Positions 23,901 through 34,989 are shown, counted from the first letter of the stretch. The stretch is DNA of 64,000 bases from Paulinella micropora (GCA_009731375.1 BJOX01000021.1:1026662-1090661), one strand, 5' to 3'. The notes: generated from the letters alone by a model not told the origin. Translations and numbers: made by a program.

Positions 23901-24802
23901 TGATCAAATATGACCCCTTCTTACTCGAGGATGAATCCGTTGAGGAGGCGTTGAAACGGATGAAGGAGGATTTCAAAGAGGTACCGCCTATCAGTAAGGA
24001 GGATACCTTAGAGGAGGAGAATGCCTATCGGGCACCTGTCTCGGAGAAGGAGGAGACCGAGAAGGAGAGCAAGGAAGACTCAAACCGCAAAAGCGCGGCG
24101 GGGACTCAGTCTAAGGCCCCCATAGTCCGCGGCGGTACAAAGGAGAAATTAACGGAGGCGCAAAGGAGGAGAGCGCAAAATGACCTTATCTTCGACCAAC
24201 CGAGGAAGGTGGCGAGATCAACGCGAGCGACGGATGTCCATGGAGGAGGAGAAGAGAAGGACATAAACCCAAACGCGGGTAATGTGGACATTCGACATGC
24301 GCGATGGAAGGAAGGCGAGGCGATTGCGACCATCAAGTGGGTCCGAGACGCTTTTTATCTGTTGAGACCGGCAGAATTTCATGTTGCCGATGACACTCTC
24401 TCAGATCTTTATCTCATGCGAGCTGTGGCGGTCCCGCAGACTACACGGGCAGCGCGGACATCGAAGAGATCCTCAGCAGCAAAAACGATACAACCGGTAC
24501 TCCATTTCTGGAGAAGCATGGACCCGGTTGAGAATCCAAAAGCTAGACAATACTTACCGGTATACAAAGACGCGAAAGATCTCGAGACTTGGGATGATAC
24601 TATTACCCCTCGAGACAAAGACCACACTGCGTGGACTATTCAGTCACTGCCTAGGGGAGTGCTTGACATTCCTTTTGACTTATCATTGGGCGCCATCCCT
24701 AACAAAATATGGGACATTCTTGAGGAGTCAAAGTTTGACTTGACTTTTGTTGGCGGCCCGCCACCTGGCAAAGGGGTTCGCGCAAGGCGACGAAGGCAGT
24801 AA
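20951..24802 (+). CDS. retrotransposon Pol: reverse transcriptase, RNase H, integrase
   Basis: 1283 codons counted from GTG 20951; the frame is open from 20912. It is probably reached by a +1 frame change from the protease ORF, because RT homology begins at once. RT covers about residues 10-225, with SVIDLKNGFWQIPL (91-104), LPMGLKQAPGLFQ (126-138) and YIDD (172-175). About 15 extra residues lie before YIDD compared with typical Gypsy RTs. RNase H covers about 318-440, with acidic positions at 324/326, E368, D394 and D436. The integrase zinc site is H642-x6-H649-x29-C679-x2-C682. The catalytic triad is D712, D772 and E808 (35-residue D-E spacing). A GPY-type module follows (WKGPYQI, 953-959). 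A C-terminal extension of about 290 residues has no recognisable chromodomain and ends in a basic tail. Confidence 0.93.
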   Translation: MRSHPAPRRANLSIHEAKIAEENVRQLLNEDFIERSTSPIVSQPKIVPKPGGEWRLTINYARVNKVLEEERNPLPTLEEGRRVLRNAKFYSVIDLKNGFWQIPLDEKSRWLTAFVVGMEIYQWKVLPMGLKQAPGLFQKAMQKMLSGQYDDQSEDGFMRRRGQKAGEYAFCYIDDIIVYSNTMEEHIDHLSDVFRRIGAFGLKCNLKKCQLARTSVTYLGYEISHNRVSISREKREEIMSRQLPKNRTELHSFLAMAQYYSQFIPDWGATRAKLEKMIDFGDFEKWDEEALQAFNTLKDLIYKDPKDGGLVLMMPDFTKPFVVDTDASKFAIGAVLQQEDEEKKLRPIMFISRKLCAAERNYCTRQREALAVVWALKRLREYLWGGPLFTVRTDHHNLLWLMNHEQTGRLARWQAFLSCFNFTMVYLPGKRNVVADSLSRLEFQSEVSALVSSVEMIDLSTDKVYEVSHIEAMQMARGVRYDRTGLRYSPQGPDHGICCEAHVLEDAEWSYEAYENAKANIKEEEETTEVYTEPPQENRSELDEDPERVGVRLEDGTIHIASPTAWRQQQATDPEFKELITLYKNPNELKKTPQIKDQMKEMAWRDGLLWYKGQHGKFASQPDKWTLWVPEKLRRFIYVAAHNCPLLAHPGRQRTHWFIARRFWCKGMKEEIDREVDACIPCKTPKTPLKANFGLIGTFPLHAGMFEFLHIDHVGHFPESAEGYKYLLTAIHRATNYVWVVPVKDVTGKTTAEALIDRIVSQIGVPRKICSDRGSDFNNEVIDRLSKYYGMKWQYVTAYNPRANGKIERVHRPLKASLKMYCMKKENQRAWVEAAPSFAFAMNCLPSSALGGARSSVSPYQLVYGREPNIPTSLLHPKDTWADEDELFGMRLRAKMEAEQIVAAHREAERRKTDAQGVRQAHLDQVRFRVGDIVLLYHPQVPKGVSSKLFTHWKGPYQIMEQMGPLNYKIRGRGKVQIVNVRRLIKYDPFLLEDESVEEALKRMKEDFKEVPPISKEDTLEEENAYRAPVSEKEETEKESKEDSNRKSAAGTQSKAPIVRGGTKEKLTEAQRRRAQNDLIFDQPRKVARSTRATDVHGGGEEKDINPNAGNVDIRHARWKEGEAIATIKWVRDAFYLLRPAEFHVADDTLSDLYLMRAVAVPQTTRAARTSKRSSAAKTIQPVLHFWRSMDPVENPKARQYLPVYKDAKDLETWDDTITPRDKDHTAWTIQSLPRGVLDIPFDLSLGAIPNKIWDILEESKFDLTFVGGPPPGKGVRARRRRQ

Positions 24803-25590
24803 GTGACATTTTTTTCTTTTATCACGCGTCGGACATTGAAAGCTGCATGTGGATTAATCTCATAGTGCCCATGTCAGATCATGTCTTATTAAAATATTTT
24901 TATACCATTGTTGTTACTTGGCATTTTTATCGCAACATATGAGTGCGAAGGTCAATCGGCAAATGGATACGACACCGTAGAAGGGGATCGCTTGTGAGTT
25001 TAGCGATGGTGTTCCTGGTACGACCCTGCTTCAAGTATCCAGGGTGATGTTCTCAATAAATGTTCTCATAGTAGACATATTAAATATTTTTTTCTTTGGA
25101 TATACTTAATATCGTCATACCAGCACGGTCCGTCTCTACTTGTGTCGGTTTATCGCATGGTCGGGTTCACTCACACCGGCTTTGGATATAGTTATTAGGA
25201 CTGGCCCCCTAGTACTATATTAAGGTAACTGATTGAAAACAAGGGTATGTTATTAAAAGACAATGTATTTACTGATCGGAAGTGTTTTTAGAGAAGGAGA
25301 AAAAATTATAATGCTGCTTTTATTTTAATAGTAATACTATTTGTTCTTGACATACTGCCTCAGAATTAAGTTACGGGGGGACAACGAGTGTGGAAGGAGG
25401 AGTTTTTTATTTATTTACAAAAAATGAGGCTAGAGATTTACAGTTGACGCGTGTCTGGTGTATGCGTTTTATTTATCCACTGCACCGTCTATCCGTGGGT
25501 TAATGCACTTAGTTGCAACACCCCGTAGCGTTTGTGCAGAAAGAAATCAGCAGCTATATGACGAAAATATTGCATATTTCCGTTATAAAA
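24803..25590 (+). other. retrotransposon 3' untranslated region
   Basis: AT-rich, without a supported ORF. The distal part (from about CGTCTATCCGTGGGT at 25486) is conserved in the diverged relic at 59593. Confidence 0.7.
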
Positions 25591-25603
25591 ACGGGAAGGG
25601 TAC
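25591..25603 (+). other. polypurine tract
   Basis: ACGGGAAGGG followed by TAC lies immediately before the TG of the 3' LTR. The relic copy keeps a matching purine run (CGGGAGGGGGTAC). Confidence 0.7.
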
Positions 25604-25852
25604 TGTAGGCATCACCCCCCGGATAGCCGGTAAAAAGTACTCTTTTTCTGGTGTCAGGTGCACCTAGTTTTTTTCCCAGTATTTCAATATCGTTTGGCCG
25701 GATTTGACCTAATGCAATTTTAACCGTGGTCTGTGGCCGCTTCCTTTTTCGGCTTCACTGAGCTAATATAACGAGACATCATTCTCCTTTGGGGGATTTA
25801 TGTCTGGTTGTATTACCGACTTTTTTTCGCGCTATCTTCAGGGATTGTAACA
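25604..25852 (+). repeat. 3' LTR (249 bp)
   Basis: TGTAGGCATC...TTGTAACA, nearly identical to 15465-15712 with three substitutions and one extra T. It is followed by the TAAT target duplicate. Confidence 0.93.
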
Positions 25853-25856
25853 TAAT
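25853..25856. repeat. target-site duplication TAAT (right)
   Basis: Matches 15461-15464. Confidence 0.75.
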
Positions 25857-27160
25857 AACTTAAACTTTTTTAATAGCACATAGTGTGACCGCGGCGTTGA
25901 AGTTCAAGTGAATTCAGTTTTACATTGCTATATATATTGACTGTCGGACTTACATATTCAATATTTTTACGCTGGTATTAACACTGAATATTATTACTGT
26001 GGACATTCAAATGGCAAAATATTCCAACTTGATTCTTTGACCTCATCTTTCTCAATATTGCTGTTGACATTCAAGACAACAAAAAAAATTGATTTTTCTG
26101 TTTTGGTTGGAATTTCAGTTTTGGTTGGAATTTTGATTTTGGGTGAAAATTTGAATTTTTCAAATTAACGGCTATATTCGTCCGCAAAATATCGTAAATT
26201 TTCGCAAAATGTTACCGTTAAATTTGAAAATTTGAATTTTTGTCACAAAAATGAAAAACTGTCACAAAAATGAAAATCTGACACAAAAATTAAAAACTAA
26301 TTTTTGTTGTCTTGAATGTCAACAGCAATATTTGAGACTCATGATACGGAAATTCAGCGCACTGACACCGTTGGAAAGCTCTTGTCCTAAGCTTGAAGTT
26401 TCCAATGCTGGCTTCAGATCTCACGGTCGTATCACTTAGATTGATGGCCCGGGAGATTCATAAGATCAAAGTTAGATAGTTTGCCACTTGAATAATAACT
26501 TGATAGAAATTCCGACGTGACTAACATTAATATATGAAGTTACCCTACATATATAATATAAATTCAAGTTATTCAAGTAGTCATTTCACTTACATGCTTC
26601 CAGGTTTTTAGCCGCAGTACGAAACTTGAGCAAGCCGCATGATTCTTAATCAGTATTAAAAGTCGTTAGTGGAAAAAACTTGAATAGTTCACTTATTAAA
26701 ATGATATCTCAGCACAGGTCTCGCCGCGGACGGTAAGTCAGTAGTAAACTCTAGCCTACGGTATTAATACTATTGCAACAACTATCAAATCAATACTTCA
26801 AATTATTAAAATAATCACTGGCTCTGGGTAATATGAAGTGCATGTATTGCCGGGCCCGGCACAAAAGGTAGATTAGTAGCAGTATGATGTGCAATGTGAG
26901 TTTGGATACAACCCCAAGGGATAATTACACAACGACTCGGAACTCTTATTAAAGATCTCTATGGCTGCACTCGGAACTCTTATTAAAGATCTCTATGGCT
27001 GCATTAAGTCCTGACTCCAGAGAGCAGGTGAACTACCACTTCCCTTCTAACTCTTACGCTTCCCACTGATCCCTACTAGTGGCAAGTATTCTATCATTAA
27101 AAGTTGATTGAAGTGAAAAAAATTGTGACTCAGTAGAGGCTGCCACCTAGTACCCGTACA
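25857..27160. other. AT-rich unique sequence, no gene seen
   Basis: Contains foldback C copy 2 (26053-26332) and a 34-bp tandem duplication beginning ACTCGGAACTCTTATTAAAG (near 26938 and 26972). Words such as CTTGAA and TTCAAG are frequent on both strands, as in 14.7-15.1 kb, suggesting the retrotransposon landed in a larger related block. Confidence 0.5.
26053..26332. repeat. AT-rich foldback element, family C copy 2
   Basis: The 32-base terminal inverted repeats are nearly perfect: left starts CAATATTGCTGTTGACATTC, right ends GAATGTCAACAGCAATATT. The interior contains CAAATTAACGGCTATA and ...TTACCGTTAAATTTG, also inverted. The same layout is seen at 15094-15408. Confidence 0.75.
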
Positions 27161-27315
27161 TAGATGATAGATAGATAGATAGATAGATAGATAAGATAAG
27201 ATAGATAGATAAGATAGATAGATAGATAGATAAGATAAGATAGATAGATAATAGATAGATAGATAGATAGATAGATAGAAAGATAGATAGATAGATATCT
27301 TAGATAGATAGATGG
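27161..27315. repeat. (GATA)n with AGATA variants
   Basis: Tetranucleotide tract with pentanucleotide slippage (GATAA). Confidence 0.9.
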
Positions 27316-27820
27316 GCCCGATCGCCGCGCATGTGACGCAGATTATGATTCAACTGAACAGACTTGATCCATTTGCGGCGGCAGTAAATTTTTCCTGATA
27401 TATAACAAGTATTGTTCTTATTCAAAGTGACTGCGTAGTAGTCAGTAAATAACCTGAAGGCTGAGGTGGTTCACCGACGAACTTGAACTTGAAGGCTCAA
27501 TGTCAGAAATGTCTACGGGTCAGAAAAATGCAATTGGGGACCGCATCAGTCAGTACACTTTCCGAACGCTATCAATATTAATGACTGGATCACTTAGTAA
27601 AATAGATGTTGATGATAGTACTGAAGTTAGATTGGGAAATTTTGCGTCTCAGTCACTGCAACTGACTGGTGTTGATAAACTTGATTTCTTTGTGCCAGTG
27701 ACGATAGTATGCGTTAATTCAACTAAAGAGTGATGTTTCTTCCGCTGCGGAAGACTTGGTAGCAATAGTTTGTGTGTAGTCCAAGGGGAAGAGAAACTAC
27801 AAACGAAATGGGATTGTTCA
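27316..27820. other. unique sequence with a 77-codon open frame
   Basis: ATG at 27500 opens a 77-codon frame starting MSEMSTGQKNAIGDR and ending TGA at 27733. No family is recognised and there are no splice or promoter signals I can defend. It may be chance. Confidence 0.25.
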
Positions 27821-27833
27821 AGTTTGTTTGCGT

Positions 27834-27865
<32 letters not shown>

Positions 27866-27929
27866 ATGTGTGTGTGTCTGTGTGTGTGTGTGTGTGAGTG
27901 AGTGAGTGTGAGGTGTGTGGTGTGTGTGT

Positions 27930-27968
<39 letters not shown>

Positions 27969-27992
27969 CCGTGAGAGAGAAAGAGAAAGAGA

Positions 27993-28031
<39 letters not shown>

Positions 28032-28055
28032 TGTTTGTGTTTGTGTGTGTGTGTG

Positions 28056-28138
<83 letters not shown>

Positions 28139-28249
28139 CAATTTTGGATATGACGTTCGAAAAGCAAAGTCCTTGAGTTTGATATAAAGTCAATACGCTT
28201 AATCATTCTTCTTCAATTGTGGTGACATTGTTATTGCTAGGCGGAAGGT

Positions 28250-28291
<42 letters not shown>

Positions 28292-28987
28292 NNNNNNNNN
28301 NNNNNNNNNNNNNNNNNNNNNNNNNNNNNNNNNNNNNNNNNNNNNNNNNNNNNNNNNNNNNNNNNNNNNNNNNNNNNNNNNNNNNNNNNNNNNNNNNNNN
28401 NNNNNNNNNNNNNNNNNNNNNNNNNNNNNNNNNNNNNNNNNNNNNNNNNNNNNNNNNNNNNNNNNNNNNNNNNNNNNNNNNNNNNNNNNNNNNNNNNNNN
28501 NNNNNNNNNNNNNNNNNNNNNNNNNNNNNNNNNNNNNNNNNNNNNNNNNNNNNNNNNNNNNNNNNNNNNNNNNNNNNNNNNNNNNNNNNNNNNNNNNNNN
28601 NNNNNNNNNNNNNNNNNNNNNNNNNNNNNNNNNNNNNNNNNNNNNNNNNNNNNNNNNNNNNNNNNNNNNNNNNNNNNNNNNNNNNNNNNTGCGTGTTTGT
28701 TTGTGTTGGTGTGTGTGTGAATGTGTGTGTGTGCGTGTGTGTGTGTGTGTGCATCTATCTGTGTTCATGCACGTGCATGCGTGTGTATATGTGCATGTGC
28801 ATGTGTGTGTGTGTGTGTGTCTGTGTGTACAACATCTTACCAAATCCAAGAAAAGCGTTGTCAAACAGCAGAGCTGTGTCCTATATGTATAAGTTATATT
28901 ATACAAACACATATATACGTATACATAGGAATCTTGGTAGGTAGGCAAGAATCTGGTAGGTATATGTATGTATGTATGTATGTAGGT
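27821..28987. repeat. GT/AG/CT/TA tracts, poly(G), 398-base gap
   Basis: GT (27830-27962), AG, CT and TA tracts run to 28140, poly(G) covers 28252-28291, the gap 28292-28689, and GT tracts run to 28830. The short unique 28831-28960 shows nothing recognisable. Confidence 0.9.
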
Positions 28988-29055
28988 ATGTATGTATGTA
29001 TGTGTGTATGTATGTATGTATGTATGAATGAATATATGTATGTATGTTTGTATGC

Positions 29056-29092
<37 letters not shown>

Positions 29093-29168
29093 TATGTATG
29101 TCTGTTTGTGTGTATGTATGTATGTATGCATATCTATGCATGCATGCATGCGTGTATGTATGTATGTA

Positions 29169-29213
<45 letters not shown>

Positions 29214-29237
29214 TTGTGTGTGTGTGTGTGTGTGTGT

Positions 29238-29293
<56 letters not shown>

Positions 29294-29679
29294 NNNNNNN
29301 NNNNNNNNNNNNNNNNNNNNNNNNNNNNNNNNNNNNNNNNNNNNNNNNNNNNNNNNNNNNNNNNNNNNNNNNNNNNNNNNNNNNNNNNNNNNNNNNNNNN
29401 NNNNNNNNNNNNNNNNNNNNNNNNNNNNNNNNNNNNNNNNNNNNNNNNNNNNNNNNNNNNNNNNNNNNNNNNNNNNNNNNNNNNNNNNNNNNNNNNNNNN
29501 NNNNNNNNNNNNNNNNNNNNNNNNNNNNNNNNNNNNNNNNNNNNNNNNNNNNNNNNNNNNNNNNNNNNNNNNNNNNNNNNNNNNNNNNNNNNNNNNNNNN
29601 NNNNNNNNNGTATGTATGTATGTATGTGTGTATGTATGTATGTATGTATGAATGAATATATGTATGTATGTTTGTATGC

Positions 29680-29716
<37 letters not shown>

Positions 29717-29792
29717 TATGTATGTCTGTTTGTGTGTATGTATGTATGTATGCATATCTATGCATGCATGCATGCGTGTATGTATGTATGTA

Positions 29793-29837
<45 letters not shown>

Positions 29838-29838
29838 T

Positions 29839-29883
<45 letters not shown>

Positions 29884-29926
29884 ATGTGTGTATGTATGTA
29901 TGTGTGTATGTATGTATGTATGTATG

Positions 29927-29957
<31 letters not shown>

Positions 29958-30010
29958 GTACGTACGTATGTACGTATGTATGTATGTATATATGTATGTA
30001 TGTATGTATG

Positions 30011-30042
<32 letters not shown>

Positions 30043-30270
30043 TGTATGTATGTACGTAAGTACGAAAGTATGTACGTATGTATGTACGTATGTATGTATG
30101 TATGTATGTATGTACGTACGTACGTACGTACGTACGTACGTACGTACGTACGTATGTATGTATGTATGTATGTATGTATGTATGTATGTACGTATTACGT
30201 ACGTACGTACGTATGTATGTATGTATGTATGTATGTATATATGTATGTAAGTATGTATGTAAGTATGAAC
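28988..30270. repeat. (GTAT)n and (GT)n arrays around a gap, self-duplicated
   Basis: About 240 bp immediately left of the gap (28988 onward) is repeated immediately right of it (from 29610), including the irregular words GTATGAATGAATATATG and GCATCTATG. The gap is 29294-29609. The array continues with GTAC-rich variants to 30270. Confidence 0.85.
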
Positions 30271-30431
30271 CTCATCCTGCTGGAGAAAGTAGACAATAAG
30301 CCTACATCATCATTCATGTTATCATACATATATACATATATATATATGTATATATATATATGTATATATAAAACATATATATATATATATAACATATAAC
30401 ATATATATATATAGATAGATAGATATGAATG

Positions 30432-30463
<32 letters not shown>

Positions 30464-30508
30464 TGCTATTAACCATACTAGAAAATTGCAATAAGACAAC
30501 AACTCACA
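30271..30508. repeat. TA-rich tract
   Basis: (TA)n with ATAC interruptions and a short unique tail; no gene. Confidence 0.85.
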
Positions 30509-30660
30509 ATTTAGCAGCCACCTTCACAAAATATGGTCAGGTTACCGATAAAAACTACATAACAATGCGGCGCGCCAAAATTTGACGTGTTTTGCGGCCC
30601 GGCCCGGCCCGGCTCGCCCGCAAAACACGTCAAATTTTGTGGCTAGCCGCATAATATAAT
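30509..30660 (+). repeat. GC-rich hairpin element, family B copy 2
   Basis: A perfect 21-bp stem (30577-30597 with 30618-30638; TTTGACGTGTTTTGCGG core) surrounds a GGCCC-repeat loop. The flanks GGCGCGCC and GGCTAGCCGC and the lead TATGGTCAGGTTACCGAT are conserved with copies 1 and 3. Confidence 0.8.
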
Positions 30661-30873
30661 AATAATATTACCAATTTTCCAACGCGACTATATACAAGAT
30701 GATGAAGTTGAGCAGGAGATACCTATTACGAGGCAGGTAGGTATGCATATGTGTTTTTGTGTATGTTTGTATTTTGTGTATGTGCGCGACCGGTCTTTGG
30801 CGGTGTGGTAAAAAACATACATACATACATACATGCATGCATTGAATGTATTATATATATATATATATATATA

Positions 30874-30917
<44 letters not shown>

Positions 30918-30976
30918 GGAGGGAGGGAGGGAGGGAGGCAGGGAGAGAGAGGGAGAGAGAGGGAGAGAGAGGGAGG

Positions 30977-31022
<46 letters not shown>

Positions 31023-31154
31023 CCAGTCTATGGCGGTGTTGTAAGGAATTTTGGGTAAAGAATCTAAAAGCAAAACATAAAGATTCTATAGATATCTCCT
31101 TTTACACATACTACAATAAAATATGCAAGAATCTCGTAAGGGAATGATCGATAA
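30661..31154. repeat. ATAC, TA, AG and GGGA tracts with short unique pieces
   Basis: A word of the form GACCGGTCTTTGGCGGTGTGG (near 30787) returns as GACCAGTCTATGGCGGTGTTG (31021) after the AG tract, so the block is an internal duplication. No gene is seen. Confidence 0.8.
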
Positions 31155-31607
31155 GACATGCATGCATACATACATACATACATACATACATACATGCATA
31201 CATACACATATACATGCATGCATGCATTACATCATACATGCATGCATGCATACATGCATACATACATGCATACATACATACATACATGCATACATACATA
31301 CACACATACATACACATACACATACATACATACATACATACATACACACATACATATACACATACATACCTACATACATACCTACATATACACATATATG
31401 CATACATACATACATACTTGCATACATACATACATACATACATACACATACATACACATACACACATGCATACATACATACATACATACATACATACATA
31501 CATACATACATGCATGCATACATACATAATACATATACATGCATAATTATTATGTACATACATACATACATACATATATGCACGCATACCATACATACAT
31601 ACATACA

Positions 31608-31639
<32 letters not shown>

Positions 31640-31705
31640 CTCTCTCTCTCTCTCTCTCTCTCGCTCTCTCTCACACACACACTCACTATCTCTGTCTCTC
31701 TCTGT

Positions 31706-31749
<44 letters not shown>

Positions 31750-31915
31750 ATACATGCATACATACATACATACATACATACATGCATGCATACATACATA
31801 ATACATACATACATGCATAATTATTATGTACATACATACATACATATATGCACGCATACCATACATACATACATACACACATACATACATACATACATAC
31901 ATACATACATACATA

Positions 31916-31970
<55 letters not shown>

Positions 31971-31988
31971 TATCTCTGTCTCTCTCCG

Positions 31989-32062
<74 letters not shown>

Positions 32063-32398
32063 CCTCTCCCTCTCTCAGACACACAAACACACACGCACAC
32101 ACACACACACACAAGATGACTGCAATGTCAACAGAAATGACAAATTTCAACGCCACGAAGGTTAGCAAAAGGGCCTTTCCCCCCCCCCCTCTCTCTCGCT
32201 CTCTCTCTCAAGATGAATGCAGTGGCCNNNNNNNNNNNNNNNNNNNNNNNNNNNNNNNNNNNNNNNNNNNNNNNNNNNNNNNNNNNNNNNNNNNNNNNNN
32301 NNNNNNNNNNNNNNNNNNNNNNNNNNNNNNNNNNNNNNNNNNNNNNNNNNNNNNNNNNNNNNNNNNNNNNNNNNNNNNNNNNNNNNNNNNNNTTTCTT

Positions 32399-32452
<54 letters not shown>

Positions 32453-32600
32453 ACACACACATACACAAGGTGACAACAGTGACCAGAAATGACGAACTTC
32501 AACGCCACGAAGGTTAGCAAGAGAGTCAGCACAATGCCCATGCGGTCTAATCAATCATTAAAATAAAAAAAAAACATGAACATCAATTATAAAAGTGAAA
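31155..32600. repeat. modular ATAC-CT-CA array with gap
   Basis: ATAC arrays contain the irregular word GCATAATTATTATGTACATA twice (near 31541 and 31814), each followed by ATAC, CT and CA tracts. A 60-base unique word ending CAACGCCACGAAGGTTAGCA recurs near 32113-32176 and 32468-32520. The gap is 32228-32392. Confidence 0.85.
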
Positions 32601-33004
32601 TTTCATTATTAAGAAAAAAAAAAAGGAAAAAAAAAAAGAAAAAGAAAAAAAGACTTAGAAAACAATGTGCTCTAATGGAAAGAAAAAAGAAAGAAAGAAT
32701 CCAAAACAGAGAAAGAAGCGTTCTAGAAAAGAAACAGGTAAATGTCAAAAAGAAGAGAGAAGAGAAGAGAAGAGAAAAGAAAAGAATTGAAAAGAATTGA
32801 AAAGAAAACGAAAACGAAAACGAACGAAACGAAAAGAAAAGAACAGAAAAGAAAAGAAAAGAAAAGAAAAGAAAGAAAAGAAAAGAAAATAGGAAGAAAA
32901 AAAAAAAAGGAAAAATGCAAAGAAAAAGGCAAAGAAAAAGGCAAAGAAAAAGGCAAAGAAAAAGAAAAACTGAAAAAAGAAAAACAGAAGTATTAACAAA
33001 GAGA
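32601..33004. repeat. A-rich (GAAAA)n-type low complexity
   Basis: A-rich purine tract with AAGGC pentamers. It is not coding. Confidence 0.9.
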
Positions 33005-33017
33005 AGCTTTGTTTTAC

Positions 33018-33158
33018 CTCCCATGGACCCTGGCTCGATGGCAAAAGCCGCGCAGGAGAGCAGGGCGATAGAGGTGGAGAGGAGGAGGATATTGGTGACG
33101 TAGTAGTTGGAGACGCGGGAGACGGGGAATTGCACCTCTATCTCTGCGTACCTTTTGC
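33018..33158 (-). CDS. pentameric ligand-gated ion channel-like exon (M1 region)
   Basis: On the minus strand a 141-nt segment lies between an acceptor-like GCTGACAG and a donor-like GGGAG|GTAAAA. It encodes KRYAEIEVQFPVSRVSNYY, then VTNILLLSTSIALLSCAAFA, then IEPGSMG. A beta strand ending in a basic residue, then YYVTNILL and a hydrophobic helix ending FAIEP, matches the pre-M1/M1 layout of Cys-loop/pLGIC subunits (compare R...YY..NI.LP in that family). If so, the exon forms the first membrane helix of a neurotransmitter-receptor-like channel. The 5' neighbour is lost in a gap (33190-33438), and the next exon is not visible on the other side, which is A-rich repeat. The family call comes from recall of the motif. 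Confidence 0.5.
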
Positions 33159-33189
33159 CTGTCAGCATGCATGTCATATTGCCTGCCCA

Positions 33190-33612
33190 NNNNNNNNNNN
33201 NNNNNNNNNNNNNNNNNNNNNNNNNNNNNNNNNNNNNNNNNNNNNNNNNNNNNNNNNNNNNNNNNNNNNNNNNNNNNNNNNNNNNNNNNNNNNNNNNNNN
33301 NNNNNNNNNNNNNNNNNNNNNNNNNNNNNNNNNNNNNNNNNNNNNNNNNNNNNNNNNNNNNNNNNNNNNNNNNNNNNNNNNNNNNNNNNNNNNNNNNNNN
33401 NNNNNNNNNNNNNNNNNNNNNNNNNNNNNNNNNNNNNNCCCCCCCCCCCCCCCCCCCCCCTGGCGCCACCGCCACCACCACAAACAGCAACCATCAACCA
33501 GTCCACTTCGTCAAACAAACATGTCCATAAGCAAGATTGGAAAAAAGAAGAGAAAGATGTTGGTATCGTAGTAGATAGAGACCGCTGGATGATTCTTTCG
33601 GGTCACTTATGA
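33190..33612. other. gap, poly(C) and short unique sequence
   Basis: The gap 33190-33438 and poly(C) 33439-33460 are followed by 150 bases with no recognised gene. A degenerate first copy of the next array's core (GCTGGATGATTC) lies near 33582. Confidence 0.8.
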
Positions 33613-33780
33613 ATTGAACAAACACACAAACAAGCAAGCAAACAAACAAACAAACAAACAAACAAACAAACAACAAACAACAAACAAACGACATCAACAA
33701 CATCAACAAAACAAAAACAAACAAACAAACAAACAAACAAACACGCGCAATATCATCATCATTATCATCATAATCATCAT

Positions 33781-33816
<36 letters not shown>

Positions 33817-33888
33817 TACAATAACAACAAGGACCTTTGGATGATTCCTCAGGATCACTCATGAAATGAACATCAACATCATCATCAA

Positions 33889-33929
<41 letters not shown>

Positions 33930-34157
33930 ATGACAACAAGTACCTTTGGATGATTCCTCAAACAAACAAACAAAAACAAACAAACAAAGCACAACAACAA
34001 CAACAACAACATCATCATCATCATCATCATCATCATCGTCATCATCAATCACAACAAGGACCTTTGGATGGATGATTCCTCAAACAAACAAACAAAAAAC
34101 AAACAAACAAACAAAACACAACATCATCATCATCATCATCAACATCATCATCATCAA

Positions 34158-34189
<32 letters not shown>

Positions 34190-34546
34190 ATGACAACAAG
34201 GACCTTTGGATGATTCCTCAGGATCACTCATGAAATGCACAACATCACCATCATCATCATCAACATCATCATCATCATCAACATCATCATCATCATCAAC
34301 ATCATCATCATCATCATCATCATCATCAACAAGGACCTTTGGATGATTCCTCAAACAAACAAACAAAAACAAACAAACAAGCAAAGCACAACAACAATAA
34401 CAACATCATCATCAACATCATCATCAACATCATCATCATCATCATCATCATCATCAATGACAACAAGGACCTTTGGATGATTCCTCAAACAAACAAACAA
34501 AAACAAACAAACAAACAAAACAAACAAAACACATCATCATCAACAT

Positions 34547-34577
<31 letters not shown>

Positions 34578-34946
34578 AACATCATCAACATCACCATCAT
34601 CATCAATAACAACAAGGACCTTTGGATGATTCCCCAGGATCACTCATGAAATGAACAACATCATCAACATCATCATCAACATCATCATCATCAACATCAT
34701 CATCATCATCATCATCTTCATCATCATCATCATCATCAATGACAACAAGGACCTTTGGATGATTCCTCAAACAAACAAACAAAAACAAACAAACGAACAA
34801 CACACAACATCATCATCAACATCATCATCATCATCATCATCATCATCAACATCATCAACATCATCACCATCATCAATAACAACAAGGACCTTTGGATGAT
34901 TCCCCAGGATCACTCATGAAATGAACAACATCATCAACATCATCAA

Positions 34947-34989
<43 letters not shown>

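Larger units (their letters stand above)
15465..25852 (+). mobile_element. Ty3/Gypsy-type LTR retrotransposon, about 10.4 kb
   Basis: The element is bounded by TG...CA LTRs and a 4-bp TAAT target duplication. In order it has a 5' LTR, a candidate primer-binding site, a leader of about 0.75 kb, Gag-region frames, a protease frame, a polymerase frame (RT, RNase H, integrase; RT before IN fixes the Ty3/Gypsy order), a 3' untranslated region, a polypurine tract and a 3' LTR. The LTRs differ by three substitutions and one 1-base indel, so insertion is recent. The element is long for such short LTRs. The reading frames are broken by TAA (16823), a frame change near 17167-17221, UGA (18979) and a +1 overlap (20912-20997). 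Some of these may be recoding sites and some decay. A diverged 3' end of the same family lies at 59593-60015. Confidence 0.93.

Noticed and set aside
23950-24802. Chromodomain at the Pol C-terminus
   Set aside because: The aromatic cage and YLVKWKG-type motif of chromodomains are not visible.
27500-27733. 77-codon ATG frame as a gene
   Set aside because: No homology signal, no convincing context; kept only as a low-confidence note.
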